In this document: positions 55,350 through 63,257 of the stretch, one piece after another
How the letters are laid out: every line of letters begins with the position of its first letter
Position numbering within the stretch: position 1 is the stretch's first letter
Source of the DNA: Promethearchaeota archaeon
GTDB taxonomy: Archaea > Asgardarchaeota > Lokiarchaeia > Sigyniarchaeales > SOKP01
DNA length: 64,000 bases
Direction: 5' to 3'
Assembly: GCA_016839765.1 (NCBI GenBank)
Contig: JAEOTP010000012.1
Coordinates: 113,892 to 177,891, forward strand
Made by a program: the position numbers and the translations under genes
Notes under the pieces: generated by a model
The model's input: the letters and a program-made list of their open reading frames with translations, nothing else
What the model was told of the DNA's origin: nothing
The model's database searches: none

Positions 55350-56135
55350 TTAACCTCCAATTTTATCTTGAGCTATAAGCGCTGCGCCTAATGCGCTAAT
55401 ATATTCTGGGGCTACAATATCTTTTGGTACTAAGAGTTCAAAGCCTAAGTTCTTATTCATTGCATCTACAAAACCAATATTATTAGCAACACCACCTATC
55501 AATGCTACATCTTGCTCAATACCTATTTGACGTACCATACTTGTATTTCTATCCGCAATAGCGTCATGTACAGCTCGAATTATATCTTCTTTAGAAGTTT
55601 TTTGGTGAATCAATGAAACAACTTCAGATTCAGCAAAAATTGTACATTGCGCATTCATAGGTATTTGTTTTGTTGATTTTAAAGAAAGTTCTCCCATAGT
55701 TTCGATATCTACTTCTAATGCTCTTGACATAGCTTCAATAAACGCACCAGCTCCAGCAGCACATTTCTCATTTATTCCAAAATCTTTGACTTTTCCCTTA
55801 TCATCGATTTTTACCACCAATCCTTCTTCTGCTCCGATATCGATAATAGTACGAACTGAAGGGAAAAGAAAAAATGTTCCACGACCGTCACAAGTTATAG
55901 TTGTAACATTATCATTTGCAAAAGAAATAGCTTCCATTCCGGCTCCAGTCGCCGTAATATGTTTAATATCTTCACGTTTAATTCCTGCATTTTCAATAGC
56001 ACTATCTAATGCTTGTTGTGCGGATTCCTCTTGATCAAATCCACTTAATATTGATGCTGTTGACAATATGTTATTTTCTTTTAAAATAACTACCTTAGTA
56101 TTTTTACTACCACAATCAATCCCAGCTGTTATCAT
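55350..56135 (-). CDS. bzdP: Benzoyl-CoA reductase ATPase/activase subunit, BadF/BcrA/D family (bzdP-type)
   Basis: This 261-residue activase has the same core: GIDCGSKNTKVVIL, ATGAGMEAISFANDNV, TIIDIGAEEGLVVK, NEKCAAGAGAFIEAM and NAQCTIFAESEVVSL. The Cys pair for the bridging cluster is present. It overlaps the membrane-protein gene by an ATGA (start 56135 and stop 56132), so they are translationally coupled, and its stop overlaps the ribosome-binding site of the next activase gene. With that gene it forms the ATPase half of the reductase. The subunit letter follows gene order only. Confidence 0.87.
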   Translation of the reverse strand: MITAGIDCGSKNTKVVILKENNILSTASILSGFDQEESAQQALDSAIENAGIKREDIKHITATGAGMEAISFANDNVTTITCDGRGTFFLFPSVRTIIDIGAEEGLVVKIDDKGKVKDFGINEKCAAGAGAFIEAMSRALEVDIETMGELSLKSTKQIPMNAQCTIFAESEVVSLIHQKTSKEDIIRAVHDAIADRNTSMVRQIGIEQDVALIGGVANNIGFVDAMNKNLGFELLVPKDIVAPEYISALGAALIAQDKIGG

Positions 56136-56635
56136 ATTAAACCACTTTCTATATTTTCTTTAAAATTTTTATTGTTATAGATTTTATTATTAGTTTTAAT
56201 AAGACCCAATCGACTTGCTGAAAAAACTATAATTAAATCAAAAATCATCAAAAATGGGATAGGAAAGATAATGACAAACAAATTATCTCCTTGTGAATTC
56301 CGAATAAATATTCTAGGTATAGATAATACTAAAATAATTAATTCACTAAAAGCACCGCTCAAAATAAACCATTTTTTGTTATAATTATACTTTCCAACAA
56401 TAATTAGAAAAACATATATCACAAAGATAAGCCTAAAAACACAAAATTCAAAATAAAACTGAAACGCACTAAAAAATCTTATTGAATACCATGCAGGGTT
56501 AAGAGGAACTTCCCATATCATTGAAACAATACTGTTTGGTCCTTGTGGAGCAAGATCTATCATGATACCAAAAGGAAGGAAAAAAACTACTAAAATAGTT
56601 AAAATACCAATTATAATTGATATATTTCGTTTCAT
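56132..56635 (-). CDS. Small integral membrane protein of unknown function within the benzoyl-CoA operon
   Basis: The start is likely ATG 56635 (MKRNIS), giving 167 residues; an in-frame codon at 56650 adds five. Four membrane helices can be seen (ISIIIGILTILVVFFLPFGI; FEFCVFRLIFVIYVFLIIV; FILSGAFSELIILVLSI; LFVIIFPIPFLMIFDLIIVF). It resembles no benzoyl-CoA reductase part that I know. It is inserted between the catalytic subunit and activase genes and overlaps the latter by four bases, so it is cotranslated with the reductase. It could tie the complex to the membrane or be an unrelated passenger. Confidence 0.65.
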   Translation of the reverse strand: MKRNISIIIGILTILVVFFLPFGIMIDLAPQGPNSIVSMIWEVPLNPAWYSIRFFSAFQFYFEFCVFRLIFVIYVFLIIVGKYNYNKKWFILSGAFSELIILVLSIPRIFIRNSQGDNLFVIIFPIPFLMIFDLIIVFSASRLGLIKTNNKIYNNKNFKENIESGLI

Positions 56636-56689
56636 GAGTTTATCTTCCAATGTTTTTAATAATGTATTTTTCAGATTAAATTGTCTATT

Positions 56690-58006
56690 TTATTTTATAT
56701 TTACTTTTTCTATTCCTAATGATTCCATGAAGGCATCTACACGCTTCATAGTTCTCTCAAGATCAAATTCTCTCTCATCTCCCATATTTCCTTCAAATGG
56801 CATTGTTGGAATCCCAGCTTTTTGAATGGCTAAACGATTTTCCGCAATTCCAAGGCTTAATCCCTCACATCCTCTATTATAATGAAGAAAAACTCCGTCT
56901 AATTTCCATTCACGAGCTATTCGAATCATCATTTCGGATTTGAGTTTTGGATGATAAAAATGTTGCCATTCTGGTTTACTTAAATTCCAATCGGTAAGAG
57001 CTCGTAATGCTTCATCCCTATTAGTTATTTCAATATCAGGAATGGATTTTGCTCCCCATGTTCCATCTTCTTTCACTTCCCATAACCCAATAAGGCCGAA
57101 TGTGTAAAGGCTTCCGACTGAAACACAACCATAGTGCTCTAAATAACGAAATATTCTTAAAAATGCCCATGGTGGTTGAGTATCTGTCATAATACGGCAT
57201 TTCTCATTCCCTACAGCAGCTATACCTCGTGCCACCCTATCTTTTACTTCTGGATACAGTTCTTTTTCATAAAAATCTGCCGTCCATTGAGCTGATTTTC
57301 TTAATGTCCCAAGAACATATAAGCTATACATTGATTTTTCATCTAAAGGAGCGGGGATTGCTTTATTTAGCTCACAAATCGCAGACCAATAATGACAAGA
57401 ACGAAATTCATTTTTAACCGCTTTGATTAATAATTCATCATCATAATCTCTCCCTGTTACTTTTTCAAGCCATTTGATTCCATCATGCATCTGTCCAACA
57501 ATATAATTAATTTTATGATCAGTCCGTTCTTCATATGGTCCCACTGAAACGTCAATTGAAAACATAGGAATTCCTCCTTCAAGTTCACTTGCTACTTGAT
57601 ACCATTTTGAATGGGAACAACATATATGATCTTGCCATATAAAATCTGCTTTTGGGAATTCTTTAGAAAATTGAGGCCATGCATATTTGTTGATGAGGAT
57701 AGATCCCCAATAATTACGCATATAAGAACAGAGATCTCGTGCAAATCCCTCAGCTTCAGTTGCTTCTTGACATTCTAAAGCAAATTTATCGTTAAATGCA
57801 ACAGTTGCACCATAAGGCTCTCCAGTTAGGGAATATATATCCTCTCCTAAACCAGCAGGAATAGCATCAAAAGACCATGCTCCTCCTGCCCATCTTAGTC
57901 CGCCTTTTTCATGAGCCTCAGCAAAATCTCTATAATAATTCTCTCTAAGAATTTTAGCTTTATTCCAACATTTCAATGGTTCTGTTGGATATTTAGTTTT
58001 TAACAT
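56690..58006 (-). CDS. bzdO: Benzoyl-CoA reductase catalytic subunit, BzdO/BcrB-type (2-hydroxyacyl-CoA dehydratase family)
   Basis: The 438-residue length equals BzdO/BcrB. The protein has the 2-hydroxyacyl-CoA dehydratase D-component fold, with [18 protein letters not shown] holding Cys residues that can bind a 4Fe-4S cluster, ISFD-like segments ([10 protein letters not shown]), and a C-terminal [15 protein letters not shown] with the Cys of family members. [26 protein letters not shown] at the end is the classic closing helix (shown here in part). It reduces the aromatic ring together with BzdN using electrons from the ATPase half. It is 12 bases downstream of the BzdN gene. Confidence 0.88.
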   Translation of the reverse strand: MLKTKYPTEPLKCWNKAKILRENYYRDFAEAHEKGGLRWAGGAWSFDAIPAGLGEDIYSLTGEPYGATVAFNDKFALECQEATEAEGFARDLCSYMRNYWGSILINKYAWPQFSKEFPKADFIWQDHICCSHSKWYQVASELEGGIPMFSIDVSVGPYEERTDHKINYIVGQMHDGIKWLEKVTGRDYDDELLIKAVKNEFRSCHYWSAICELNKAIPAPLDEKSMYSLYVLGTLRKSAQWTADFYEKELYPEVKDRVARGIAAVGNEKCRIMTDTQPPWAFLRIFRYLEHYGCVSVGSLYTFGLIGLWEVKEDGTWGAKSIPDIEITNRDEALRALTDWNLSKPEWQHFYHPKLKSEMMIRIAREWKLDGVFLHYNRGCEGLSLGIAENRLAIQKAGIPTMPFEGNMGDEREFDLERTMKRVDAFMESLGIEKVNIK

Positions 58007-58018
58007 TTTTTATACCTC

Positions 58019-59149
58019 CTAAAAAAGATCCTCCTCTCTTATAATTTCAAGAAACGCCTCAACACGTGTTTTAAATTGGCCAATTGGTACAGTAACATCA
58101 AACTCAAGGAATAAAGTCTGAATATTAAGATTTTTTTCTAAAGCTTTCTTGATTGCAACTGTATCCAGTTCATGTGGATCGCAAAACTTCATCTGCATAA
58201 TGATAGCTCCTTTTACATCATATTCTTTAGCTAATTTGAGAATATAGTCAAGTCTTATTCGTTGAGGCCAATCTTTACTGGGACATGGTATACGTTTTAT
58301 ATACCTTTCTGCTATTGAAGCTAATAAATCTTCATTTACATCTACTTCCGTATTAAAATATCGAGTACCAGTGCAGTGCTCATCAATAACGAATCTTGCC
58401 CCTAAATCTTCAACCATTGCTACAAATTCTGTATCATCATCTTCAGACCCTAATATCATTAATCTTTCGCCTGGATTATCCAAATTCCTCGAGGGAAGTT
58501 TCTGTAAAAGTTCTTCTAATGCTTTGTTATGTTCTCGTTTATCAGTCATTTGTGAAGATACCACCATATACATTGCTTCAAGGCCTGTCAGTGGTGGATT
58601 AGGATTTTTTCTTAGTTCATAAACTTGCTGTAATAATTGTCTATTAGAATTCATTATCTCAATTCCTCGTTTGAGATCATCATTTGTAATTTGCTTTCCT
58701 GTCCATTCTTCAACTGCTTTCTTGAATGTTTTTAGTTCTTCTGTTAAATATGGGACAGCGTGTGGGCTTTGAAGATGCATCGGATGTGGTAAATAATATT
58801 TAAAATCTACTGGAATATGGAGATCCCAGCTGGTATAGGCTTGTCTAATATGGAGACAACTTTGAGCGATCATAATTCCATCAAGATAATCATATCTCCC
58901 TTTCAGACCTTGAGCTAAGCAGTCACGACAGAAAGGACAAAACATCGCGAAGATGTGTGGTTCTGAGACATCTTGAGGTTCATGACTACCTAATATCCTT
59001 ACAGGCAAAATATTAGCCGCATAGAGTATCTCTTCTGGCACATATGTACAGAAATATCCTATTACTTTACCACCAGTACGTTCTTTCCATTCTTTCGCAT
59101 ATTCATGTCGGTTTTTATACCAATCATTAAACTGTTGAAACATTTTCAT
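58019..59149 (-). CDS. bzdN: Benzoyl-CoA reductase catalytic subunit, BzdN/BcrC-type (2-hydroxyacyl-CoA dehydratase family)
   Basis: The 376 residues match BzdN/BcrC length. The N-terminal GGKVIGYFCTYVPEEILYAA and IFAMFCPFCRDCLAQG give Cys ligands, and MIAQSCLHIRQAY continues the family pattern. The middle shows EDDDTEFVAMVEDLGARFVIDEHC-like residues of the HgdC/BcrC family, and MKFCDPHELD is near the C-terminus with its conserved Cys. Together with BzdO it carries the substrate and the ring-reducing clusters. The gene starts the reductase part of the operon, 106 bases after the dehydrogenase gene. Confidence 0.88.
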   Translation of the reverse strand: MKMFQQFNDWYKNRHEYAKEWKERTGGKVIGYFCTYVPEEILYAANILPVRILGSHEPQDVSEPHIFAMFCPFCRDCLAQGLKGRYDYLDGIMIAQSCLHIRQAYTSWDLHIPVDFKYYLPHPMHLQSPHAVPYLTEELKTFKKAVEEWTGKQITNDDLKRGIEIMNSNRQLLQQVYELRKNPNPPLTGLEAMYMVVSSQMTDKREHNKALEELLQKLPSRNLDNPGERLMILGSEDDDTEFVAMVEDLGARFVIDEHCTGTRYFNTEVDVNEDLLASIAERYIKRIPCPSKDWPQRIRLDYILKLAKEYDVKGAIIMQMKFCDPHELDTVAIKKALEKNLNIQTLFLEFDVTVPIGQFKTRVEAFLEIIREEDLF

Positions 59150-59255
59150 TGTCTCTATTTCTAATAATATTTAAATAAATCAATTTAATTCAAATATCCC
59201 TTAATTCATTCAATTTTGATATTTGAATTAATTAATTAAAAACTTTGTTAAACTT

Positions 59256-60302
59256 TTATTTTTGACATAAGATGATAATTCGAATTCCTTCACCTTGACG
59301 CATAACATCAAAAGCTTCATTAATTTCTGAAAGTGGAAACTTATGTGTAATTAATGGTTTTACTTGGAGTGAACCATGTTTAACTAACTCAATAATATGT
59401 GGATAATCCACGGGACGGCAACCTAAGCTTCCCATTACTTCCATTTCCCGAAACATCACACGTCCAATATCAAATCCATCCCACCGTTTTGGTGAGTATC
59501 CCACGGCAATCAAACGACCCCCTGTCCGTAAGCTATTAAATGCTTGCTTCATCGTTGCAGGGTTTCCAATTGCTTCAAACGCAATATCTGCTCCTCCTCC
59601 AGTTAATTTTCGAATCATCCCAACAATTTCTCTCTCATCCTTATCTTTTGCTAAAATAGTTTCTACAGCTCCTAGCTGTTTAGCAACCTCCAACTTTTGT
59701 GGTACAATATCAATAGCAATAGCCAATCCACCCGCTGCTTTTACATTTTGAACCACATTTAAACCAATTCCACCACAACCAATAACCACCACCCAATCTC
59801 CAGGTCTTACTTGACCTCGATTTTTAACTGCATGATATGGTGTTGAAATTGCATCTGATATAATACAACTTTCTTCCAAAGATAATTCGGGTGGAAGATG
59901 AACTACATCTTTTATAGGAACTTTAATTTGTTCTGCAAATCCTCCATCAATGTGATTACCAAGCATTATTTGATTACTACAAATATTTTCTCGACCAGTT
60001 CTACAATTAACGCAGTATCCACAGGAAAGCACTGCGGGAATAATAACATGATCACCTTCTTTGAAGGTAATAACGTCTTCATTTACCTTTTTAATACGTC
60101 CTGATATTTCATGACCTAAAATAAGAGGTGGTTGTTTAACTGTTGGTACACCATGTTCTAAATAACCAAAATCAGTATGACAGACGCCACATGCTTCTAT
60201 TTCGATTATAGCATGACCTAACTCACTGGAAATATTTGGATTAGGATAATTATCATCTAATTTTAAAGGCTCCTTAACCTTTTCGAAAATTGCTGCTTTC
60301 AT
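59256..60302 (-). CDS. had: 6-hydroxycyclohex-1-ene-1-carbonyl-CoA dehydrogenase (Had), zinc MDR family
   Basis: The start is set at ATG 60302 (MKAAIFEKVK, 348 residues) because GGAGG lies eight bases before it. It is a zinc medium-chain dehydrogenase: GVCHTDFGYLEHGVP, LGHEISGR, a structural zinc lobe CGYCVNCRTGRENIC, and the NAD loop VVVIGCGGIGLN. The GVCHTD...GVP pattern and the operon setting fit Had, the NAD-dependent enzyme that oxidises the 6-hydroxy product of the dienoyl-CoA hydratase. Other zinc alcohol dehydrogenases cannot be excluded by sequence alone, but hydratase and hydrolase of the same route lie next to it. Confidence 0.82.
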   Translation of the reverse strand: MKAAIFEKVKEPLKLDDNYPNPNISSELGHAIIEIEACGVCHTDFGYLEHGVPTVKQPPLILGHEISGRIKKVNEDVITFKEGDHVIIPAVLSCGYCVNCRTGRENICSNQIMLGNHIDGGFAEQIKVPIKDVVHLPPELSLEESCIISDAISTPYHAVKNRGQVRPGDWVVVIGCGGIGLNVVQNVKAAGGLAIAIDIVPQKLEVAKQLGAVETILAKDKDEREIVGMIRKLTGGGADIAFEAIGNPATMKQAFNSLRTGGRLIAVGYSPKRWDGFDIGRVMFREMEVMGSLGCRPVDYPHIIELVKHGSLQVKPLITHKFPLSEINEAFDVMRQGEGIRIIILCQK

Positions 60303-60369
60303 CTCAAAATCCTCCAATTTTTATTATTTTTATTATAATTTAAACTAATTCTTATTAAATTTAAGAAAA

Positions 60370-61140
60370 CTAGCGATTTTGCCAATTGGGTGATCGTTTC
60401 TCTAAGAATGCTTGTAAACCTTCATTCGCATCATGTGTAGCCATTAATTCTTTAAGATAAAATTCTTCGATTTCATCTAATTGGGTTGCAAAATCAATTC
60501 CTAAAGCTTTGTTGAATGCCTTTTTTGTGTATTGTAAAATTATAGTACTTATATCATTAAATGAATCTATAAATTTAGTAAACTCTTGTTTATATGATTC
60601 ATGTGGGAAAACATGATTGGAAATCCCAATTTTTTGAGCTTCATTAGCATCGATTATTTCACCTAACATAATAAGTTCAAAAGCTTTTTTATTTCCGATG
60701 ATTTGAGGAAAGGCTAATACAGCAATAGGCGGAAATACGCCTACCTTTATTTCGGGTTGTCCAAATTTTGCTTTAGTTGACGTAAGTACAATATCACAGA
60801 AAATAGCAATTTCACACCCTCCACCAAGCGCAGCTCCTTTAATGCTTGCAATAGTGGGACATTTTAACTTATTGAGCTTTCTAAAAATACCATGAAATTC
60901 CTTAATCATTTTGGGAGCTTTATCCCCCATATGATCACCAACATCAACTCCTGCTGAAAAGGCTTTTCCATTATGATCGAAAATGACTGCTTTTAAAGAT
61001 TTATCTTCGAGAAAACCTTCAAGAGCTTCATTGATTTGCTCCATCATTTGTATTGTTAATATATTCAATGAACCATTGTTGAAGATTATTTTTCCTATAT
61101 TATTGGCTTTTTCTACTATAATTATATCGTTTTTCAACAT
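60370..61140 (-). CDS. dch: Cyclohexa-1,5-diene-1-carbonyl-CoA hydratase (Dch), enoyl-CoA hydratase family
   Basis: I set the start at ATG 61140 (MLKNDIIIVE), giving 256 residues, because a GGGTGAAATT sequence precedes it and the residues before overlap the previous gene. The crotonase fold shows KAFSAGVDVGDHMGDKAPKM for the first oxyanion loop, ALGGGCEIAIFCDIVL for the second, and AKFGQPEIKVGVFPP, all close to Dch. Dch adds water to the cyclohexadiene-carbonyl-CoA made by benzoyl-CoA reductase. It lies 29 bases after the hydrolase gene. A generic enoyl-CoA hydratase is the alternative; the operon context favours Dch. Confidence 0.82.
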   Translation of the reverse strand: MLKNDIIIVEKANNIGKIIFNNGSLNILTIQMMEQINEALEGFLEDKSLKAVIFDHNGKAFSAGVDVGDHMGDKAPKMIKEFHGIFRKLNKLKCPTIASIKGAALGGGCEIAIFCDIVLTSTKAKFGQPEIKVGVFPPIAVLAFPQIIGNKKAFELIMLGEIIDANEAQKIGISNHVFPHESYKQEFTKFIDSFNDISTIILQYTKKAFNKALGIDFATQLDEIEEFYLKELMATHDANEGLQAFLEKRSPNWQNR

Positions 61141-61169
61141 AATTTCACCCAAGCTGACTATATTTAATT

Positions 61170-62135
61170 TTAAACTTCTTTTCCACACACACCACAATAC
61201 TTAAAGTCAGAAGGAATGTTTTTAGCTTGACATGAAGGGCATGTTTTAGAAGGTGGTCCCCATAAAAATTCTGGATGAGGGCTTTCTCGTACACCTCTAT
61301 AATTTGGAGGGCGTTTTTCTACAAATGCCGACATCCCTTCAAGTGGTTCCCAAGAAGCATAGTGAATTGATAACCAATCTTTTGCATGTCCAATAGTTTG
61401 ATGCCAAACAAAGTCCTTCCAGAAATTAACCTGTTGTTTCGTATATCTCATGCATTCTGGAAATTTATCAATAAGTTTCTGAGACATTTTATCTATTGCA
61501 TCATCTATTTCAGCATAGGGTACTACTTCATTTACTAAACCCCATTCTAATGCTTTTTGTGCTGAGATAGGCTCACATAAGTATAAAATTTCCCTTGCTC
61601 TACGATCCCCAACTATAATAGGTAACCATTGAGTAGCACCTCCACATGCCACGGAACCTACTCTCGTCCCTACTTGTTGGATTGTTGCGTGTTCTGCTGC
61701 TATTGCTAGATCACATGCCATTTGCCATTCATTACCTCCACCTGCGACAATTCCGTTAATTCTTGCGATCGTCGGTTTTCCAATATTGCGGAATACATCG
61801 TGAGCTTCTTGAAAGATCGACATCCATTTCCAATATTCAGCAGGTTGAATGATAAATCTTTCTCTATACTCTTTTACATCCCCGCCCGTACAAAATGCTT
61901 TGTCACCAGCACCAGTTAAGATTATCACTGCGACATTGTTATCCCAGGCAGCATCATGAAATGCTTCAATCATTTCCATTAATGTGAGAGTTGAATATGC
62001 ATTATAAACTTCAGGTCTGTTAATCGTAACTTTTGCTTTCCAATCTTTCTTTTCATAAATTATTTCCTTAAAATCAAATTCTTTTGGATCCTTTGGAGTA
62101 AAATTTGGTTCTTTTGTATAAGTCATTACTATCAC
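61170..62135 (-). CDS. oah: 6-oxocyclohex-1-ene-1-carbonyl-CoA hydrolase (Oah/BamA type) with C-terminal zinc ribbon
   Basis: The crotonase-family protein has KAFCTGGDVKEYRERF, INGIVAGGGNEWQMACDL, QQVGTRVGSVACGGATQWLP, and IVGDRRAREILYLCEPISAQ, which together are diagnostic of ring-opening Oah/BamA hydrolases. Ring opening gives a 3-hydroxypimelyl-CoA. The extra tail is a short zinc ribbon CPSCQAKNIPSDFKYCGVCG that is not part of the usual hydrolase. The full length is 321 residues. It begins the ten-gene operon, with 208 bases of A/T-rich DNA before it. Confidence 0.87.
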   Translation of the reverse strand: MIVMTYTKEPNFTPKDPKEFDFKEIIYEKKDWKAKVTINRPEVYNAYSTLTLMEMIEAFHDAAWDNNVAVIILTGAGDKAFCTGGDVKEYRERFIIQPAEYWKWMSIFQEAHDVFRNIGKPTIARINGIVAGGGNEWQMACDLAIAAEHATIQQVGTRVGSVACGGATQWLPIIVGDRRAREILYLCEPISAQKALEWGLVNEVVPYAEIDDAIDKMSQKLIDKFPECMRYTKQQVNFWKDFVWHQTIGHAKDWLSIHYASWEPLEGMSAFVEKRPPNYRGVRESPHPEFLWGPPSKTCPSCQAKNIPSDFKYCGVCGKEV

Positions 62136-62343
62136 ATCTATACTTGATTTATTTGATTTCTTTTATTTTCATTATTATTCTTAGATAATTTTACAAATTA
62201 ATTTAAAATTTGTTAATAGAAAAACGTTTGGTGGGAATAAAATACCACTAAAAGCACAATAAAAAGAGTAATATTTAAACTGAACATTATCATAATTTCT
62301 AATGTAGATTCGAGAAAGAAAAAAGAAATGGAACTGAATAACA
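62136..62343. other. Intergenic region, divergent promoters of the aromatic operon and a small gene
   Basis: No gene was seen in this A/T-rich spacer. It holds a TATA-like TATTTAAAC at 62272-62280 that could serve the plus-strand gene at 62344, and A/T runs toward the operon on the minus strand. A GGTGGGAATAAAATACCAC stretch (62230-62248) has a weak inverted GTGG/CCAC and could be an operator; this is a guess. Confidence 0.35.
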
Positions 62344-62625
62344 GTGGTGCCAGATAAAGAAAATGGAAAAGATGAAAAAAAAATAGATATTCCAATCAGA
62401 GGAAAAGAGTGGGAAAAAGGATTTACAGTTGAAGAAAATAGAGTAAATGAATATGTAGAATTGTATGAATCGATTGGGTATGAAGTACGTGTTGAACCTG
62501 CTACTCCTGATGAAATGGAGGATTGTCAAGAATGTTTTAAAGCTGATTTTGATAATTTACGAACAATCTATATCAAGCGAACAAAAAATAAAGAAAATGA
62601 AATGGATTTAGATGATTTAATGTAA
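62344..62625 (+). CDS. Small hypothetical protein with one CxxC, unknown (93 aa)
   Basis: The start is one of two adjacent GTG codons at 62344. The protein is charged at the ends and has GYEVRVEPATPDEMEDCQEC with FKADFDNLRTIYIKR after it, i.e. a CxxC followed by a basic beta strand. The motif could bind a metal. I do not recognise the family. It is divergently transcribed from the aromatic operon and precedes the MaoC gene, so it may take part in the same metabolism. Confidence 0.65.
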   Translation: MVPDKENGKDEKKIDIPIRGKEWEKGFTVEENRVNEYVELYESIGYEVRVEPATPDEMEDCQECFKADFDNLRTIYIKRTKNKENEMDLDDLM

Positions 62626-62637
62626 TTTTAATTCAAT

Positions 62638-62733
62638 TTATACCTTAAGAGCCAATTCTCCCTTTCGCATAATTGGTTCAGCCGTTCCATCTTCTAAAAT
62701 TCTGTCAACTAAAAATTGTAAATTTTTAGTCAA
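62638..62733 (-). CDS. Possible 31-residue ORF in the gap before the MaoC gene
   Basis: The minus strand reads TTG (62731-62733) to TAA (62638-62640), including NLQFLVDRILEDGTAEPIMR and KGELALKV. The residue mix (LEDGTAEPIMRKGE) is much more protein-like than expected for A/T-rich intergenic DNA. A TAG closes the frame just upstream. It may be a very small protein or the fossil end of a lost gene. There is no clear ribosome-binding site. Confidence 0.3.
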   Translation of the reverse strand: MTKNLQFLVDRILEDGTAEPIMRKGELALKV

Positions 62734-62765
62734 AATTTTAATCTATTTTTTCATTAACTTAATCT

Positions 62766-63206
62766 ATGTCGACACTAAAAATCGTTAAATTTGAAGATTT
62801 TAATGTAGGAGATTCTGCTTCATTTGCAAAAACTATAACTGAGGCAGATGTAACACTATTTGCAGGGATATCAGGAGATTTCAATCCTTTACATATTAAT
62901 GAACAATTTGCAAAAACTCAAATGTTTGGTAAACGGGTTGTTCATGGTGCTTTTAGTTCTGCTTTAATTTCAGCAGTACTTGGTGCTCATCTATTTGGTC
63001 CAGGGGCGCTTTACGCTTCTCAAAGAGTTGTATTCAAAAAACCTGTCTATATCGGCGATACAGCAACAGCGGTGGCAACAATTACTAAGAAATATACTAA
63101 AGAAGGTAAAAGTGGAACATTACAATTTCTTGATGTGGAAACCAAGGTTTACAATCAAAAGGATGAAGTAGTTACTGATGGAGAAGCCCAAGTAATAGTG
63201 ATGTAA
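62766..63206 (+). CDS. MaoC-like (R)-specific enoyl-CoA hydratase
   Basis: The 146-residue protein has the single hot-dog fold of the MaoC/PhaJ family. The hydratase motif is AGISGDFNPLHINEQFAK, with Asp and His of the catalytic pair, followed by VVHGAFSSALISAVLG and VVFKKPVYIGDTATAVATI. It hydrates trans-2-enoyl-CoA to the (R)-3-hydroxy form, possibly for beta-oxidation of the ring-opened acid or for other acyl-CoA work. It is a plus-strand gene after the small hypothetical gene. Confidence 0.88.
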   Translation: MSTLKIVKFEDFNVGDSASFAKTITEADVTLFAGISGDFNPLHINEQFAKTQMFGKRVVHGAFSSALISAVLGAHLFGPGALYASQRVVFKKPVYIGDTATAVATITKKYTKEGKSGTLQFLDVETKVYNQKDEVVTDGEAQVIVM

Positions 63207-63257
63207 TTCTATTTTTTTATATTCTTTATTTTCTTAAGTCTTTTTGCCTCCATAAAA

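Noticed and set aside
62230-62248. Inverted GTGG/CCAC as an operator for the aromatic operon
   Set aside because: The stem is only four bases and of unclear significance; it is noted only within the intergenic entry.
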